From Ruegeria atlantica (GTDB lineage Bacteria > Pseudomonadota > Alphaproteobacteria > Rhodobacterales > Rhodobacteraceae): 64,000 nt of DNA. Location of the stretch: contig NZ_WQBE01000004.1 of assembly GCF_013032005.1 (NCBI RefSeq), forward strand, positions 124,001 to 188,000. The letters are read 5' to 3'. Below, piece by piece: positions 62,401 to 64,000 of this stretch. Every line of letters begins with the position of its first letter. Position 1 is the first letter of the stretch. The notes under the pieces were generated by a model that saw only the letters and a list, made by a program, of their open reading frames with translations, made no database searches and was not told the origin of the DNA. Position numbers and translations under genes: made by a program.

Positions 62401-62894
62401 CGAACTACATGGCACGCTTCTGTGCTCCGGATCGTCAACACAGCACGGCGAATTGGAACAACACGATGGGCGATCTACCCGATCCGCAAGGCCAGCCTGC
62501 TGCCGTACGCACGCAATCCCTGCCCGGTCCGACCGGCGAGTCCAACCGACTGAGTGAATTCCCCCGCGCGCCATTGTTGTGCATGGGGCCAGGACCCGAG
62601 GCCGCACAAGCGCAGGTCGAAGTAGTCGCAGCCCTGGGCGGCACCGCCATTCTAGCGACCGGCATGGTGGACCTGCACAGGCTAGAGAACATCGCCAATA
62701 TCTCAGGAGTTCTGTGGTGGGGAGATGACGAAACCGCGCGCGAGATCGAACGCCACCTAGCCCGCCGTGACGGCCCGATCCTGCCGCTGATCCCCGGTCA
62801 ACCTGACCGGGCGCGGGTTCTGGGCGAGCGTCACGTCTGCGTCGACACCACCGCCGCCGGAGGCAATGCGGCCTTGTTGGGAGGTGCGGCGTAA
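59493..62894 (+). CDS. putA: Bifunctional proline dehydrogenase/L-glutamate-5-semialdehyde dehydrogenase
   Basis: 1133 residues. There is no N-terminal ribbon-helix-helix domain, so unlike the E. coli protein it cannot repress itself. Proline dehydrogenase covers about residues 80-460, with FATHNAHTVSAIL and the FAD-domain RCRIYAPVGAHRDLLAYLVRRLLENG. The aldehyde dehydrogenase part covers about 560-1000: CISPWNFPLAIFTGQ, AETGGLNAMIVD and the catalytic C792 in GQRCSALRCLY. A conserved C-terminal domain follows. It oxidises proline to glutamate, feeding electrons to ubiquinone and NAD+. Confidence 0.95.
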   Translation: MTHSLRTHIDGQTYADQSAVLDQLVEHANLPQADRTAICAAAAQLVRDIRSSTSPGMMEVFLAEYGLSTDEGIALMCLAEALLRVPDADTIDALIEDKIAPSDWGKHLGQSSSSLVNASTWALMLTGKVLDEGKASPVGALRGAIKRLGEPVIRTAVGRAMKEMGRQFVLGETIQSAMDRAAGMEAKGYTYSYDMLGEAARTEADAARYHLSYSRAIAAIADACTHDDIRANPGISVKLSALHPRYELAQEQRVMEELVPRLRALCLLAKAAGMGLNVDAEEADRLSLSLQVIEAVMGEPALAGWDGFGIVVQAYGPRAGLVLDTLYDMAERHDRKLMVRLVKGAYWDTEVKRAQVEGVDGFPVFTRKAATDISYIANARKLLGMTDRIYPQFATHNAHTVSAILHMADAQPFEFQRLHGMGETLHQIVRDQSNTRCRIYAPVGAHRDLLAYLVRRLLENGANSSFVNQIVDENVPPEEVASDPFDTIAEPKSPLPTGPELFQPERPNSKGFDLQHTPTLDRIDAARDAFRAHHWYAQPLLSQDAHPDADEPVTNPAHPQDRPGAVAPASAQDVELALATAAQWNAPAEQRAQVLNTAADLYEAHYGELFALLAREAGKSIPDAVAELREAVDFLRYYAANIPAAEPAGTFTCISPWNFPLAIFTGQISAALATGNAVLAKPAPQTPLVAHRAVQLLHEAGVPRDVLQLLPGGPSVGAALTSDPRVSGVAFTGSTATALKIRSAMAESLKPGTPLIAETGGLNAMIVDSTALPEQAVQSIIESAFQSAGQRCSALRCLYVQEDIADDLLTMLTGAMEVLQVGDPWLLSTDCGPVIDQDALQGIADHIAQARAEGRVVKELNTPPEGTFIAPTLIEIPGISALEREVFGPVLHVVRFKAAEIDQVIADINATGYGLTFGLHTRIDDRVQHITEAVHAGNIYVNRNQIGAIVGSQPFGGEGLSGTGPKAGGPNYMARFCAPDRQHSTANWNNTMGDLPDPQGQPAAVRTQSLPGPTGESNRLSEFPRAPLLCMGPGPEAAQAQVEVVAALGGTAILATGMVDLHRLENIANISGVLWWGDDETAREIERHLARRDGPILPLIPGQPDRARVLGERHVCVDTTAAGGNAALLGGAA

Positions 62895-62936
62895 CCGTAC
62901 CTTGACGCTGGGCCGGGAAAAGCCCAGCGTCCCCCC

Positions 62937-63680
62937 ATGTTTCCGATCCGTGACCACAATCCATCGGGGCGCACGCCCTATGTCGTTTACCTACTGATGG
63001 CAGCCAATATCCTGATTTTCTTCAGCTATGTGGGGATTATGGATAATGCGCCGCTGATCAACAGGCTGTATTTCGACTATGCTATCATCCCGGCGCGGAT
63101 CACCGATGGATTTGCGTTCGAAACCCTTGTGACGTCGATGTTTCTGCATGGTGGATGGATGCATCTGGCCGGGAACATGCTGTTTCTCTGGATTTTCGGG
63201 GACAATCTTGAGGATGAGATGGGCCACCTGCCCTTCCTGCTGTTCTATTTGCTGGCTGGTGTCGGCGCAGGCCTGATCCACGTTGCCACCGCGCCGAATT
63301 CGGTGGTGCCGACCATTGGAGCCTCGGGTGCGATTGCCGGGGTGATGGGCGGCTATCTTTTGCTGTTCCCCAAAGCGCGCGTAGACGTTCTGCTGATTCT
63401 GATCGTCTATTTTCGGATTTTCACCATCCCGGCTTTCATCATGCTGGGCATCTGGTTGGGCCTTCAATTCATGGGCAGCCTTGCAAGCAACCCAGACGAA
63501 GGTGGAGTTGCCTATTGGGCGCACACGGGGGGCTTTTTGGTCGGCCTGGTCCTGTGCCTCCCGCTTTGGCTGAAACGAGGTGGTCCCGCGTTTTGGGGCC
63601 GCACCCATGGCCACCCGCCCCACCCCGAACACAAATACAAATTATCCCAATCCCGCATTCCACGGGTCCCGCGAAAATAG
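62937..63680 (+). CDS. Rhomboid-family intramembrane serine protease
   Basis: 247 residues with about six membrane helices. The catalytic dyad is S130 in GASGAIAGVMG and H196 in YWAHTGGF; N80 in HLAGN is the oxyanion-hole residue. The N-terminal TMSMFLHGGW motif is present. It cleaves membrane-spanning substrates within the bilayer. It lies 42 bp after putA, so it may be transcribed with it, though the two functions are unrelated. Confidence 0.92.
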   Translation: MFPIRDHNPSGRTPYVVYLLMAANILIFFSYVGIMDNAPLINRLYFDYAIIPARITDGFAFETLVTSMFLHGGWMHLAGNMLFLWIFGDNLEDEMGHLPFLLFYLLAGVGAGLIHVATAPNSVVPTIGASGAIAGVMGGYLLLFPKARVDVLLILIVYFRIFTIPAFIMLGIWLGLQFMGSLASNPDEGGVAYWAHTGGFLVGLVLCLPLWLKRGGPAFWGRTHGHPPHPEHKYKLSQSRIPRVPRK

Positions 63681-63683
63681 GCG

Positions 63684-64000
63684 CTAGTCTTCAGGCGGCT
63701 TCGGTAATCGACCACCGCTGAGCTGCGTGATCTCTTCTGCGGCGTCCCGAACCAACGCACCCAGTTCTGTTGCCCGGTCGGCAACGAACCGGACAGACGG
63801 CCCAGACACGGAAATCCCGGCACAGGGTTCGCCCCGGTCATTGTAGATGGCGGCACCGATACAGGACATGCCTTCGTACCGTTCCTCATGATCATGCGAC
63901 CAGCCGCGGGCATGGGTTTTAGCCAAATCCGCCTCTAACCCTTCGTTCGGCAGCAACGTATGTGAGGTGAAACGAACAGCGTCAGCCGCCAATGCTTTGC
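63684..64000 (-). CDS. IclR-family regulator, C-terminal part (truncated by the window edge)
   Basis: The frame is open to the right edge, so the N-terminus is missing; about 105 residues are visible. They match the IclR effector-binding domain: GWSHDHEERYEGMSCIGAAIYNDRGEPCAGISVSGPSVRFVADRATELGALV, with GISVSGP a conserved stretch. The HTH domain should lie in the next sequence. Its target is not determinable here. Confidence 0.85.
   Translation of the reverse strand, partial: KALAADAVRFTSHTLLPNEGLEADLAKTHARGWSHDHEERYEGMSCIGAAIYNDRGEPCAGISVSGPSVRFVADRATELGALVRDAAEEITQLSGGRLPKPPED

Overview
The window is about 64 kb of high-GC, densely coding chromosome from an alphaproteobacterium, most likely a marine Roseobacter-group member of the Rhodobacterales. 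The grounds are gene content: an AsnC/Lrp regulator divergent from a PutA without a DNA-binding domain, a Tat-exported PhoX phosphatase, several ABC importers, small XRE and DUF1127 proteins, and an alphaproteobacterial RNase P RNA. I see no phage, insertion sequence, integrase or CRISPR array. It reads as ordinary core plus catabolic chromosome. No species can be named from the sequence alone.

Layout. 1-8.2 kb: end of a BASS-family transporter, an FAD dehydrogenase, a YbaY/META protein, an SLC13-type permease, a YmdB-like phosphodiesterase, a DUF333 lipoprotein, 5-formyl-THF cyclo-ligase and MgtE. 8.3-11 kb: a guanine deaminase and an 8-oxoguanine-deaminase-like enzyme, convergent and sharing a stop tetranucleotide. 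11-19 kb: inositol-monophosphatase-family enzyme, XRE regulator, an orphan terminator that may end an sRNA, quinone oxidoreductase, LysR regulator with a perfect ATC-N9-GAT box, DUF1127, Bax-inhibitor-like protein, rpmG, and a DUF1326/DUF2182/GYD group. 19-26.5 kb: rnpB, a murein amidase, an excalibur lipoprotein, gatCA, a tiny secreted peptide, DUF4202, a ceramidase-like protein, an UPF0173 hydrolase, tadA and a pseudouridine synthase.

26.5-32 kb is the most unusual block: a same-strand run of XpaC, TelA, DUF2927, an SPFH protein fused to a GYF_2 domain, and a double zinc-ribbon membrane-anchored protein, headed by a 29-codon hydrophobic ORF. The SPFH and zinc-ribbon pair resembles the YdjI/YdjG pair of Bacillus membrane stress systems, but PspA is absent and TelA/XpaC stand in its place. 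32-41 kb: nitroreductase, D-aminoacyl-tRNA deacylase, glycerate kinase, a 712-bp region with no supported gene, then a Tat-dependent peptide/opine-type ABC importer and a phosphodiesterase. 41-46 kb: an HSL-type hydrolase, an acyl-CoA synthetase, an MsbA-like exporter and tRNA-Gly(TCC).

46-56 kb is a divergent amino-sugar regulon. The minus arm carries kinase, GntR regulator, SIS deaminase and NagA. The plus arm carries MurQ, a complete CUT1 ABC importer and a Gfo/Idh oxidoreductase. Together they give a route from imported MurNAc/GlcNAc-type sugars to fructose-6-phosphate. The shared promoter region holds two opposed pairs of AATACC half-sites, each pair spaced exactly 11 bp, which I propose as the GntR operators. 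56-64 kb: PhoX, a TPR protein, the Lrp-PutA proline catabolic pair with a 14/16 inverted repeat between them, a rhomboid protease, and the C-terminal part of an IclR regulator at the right edge.
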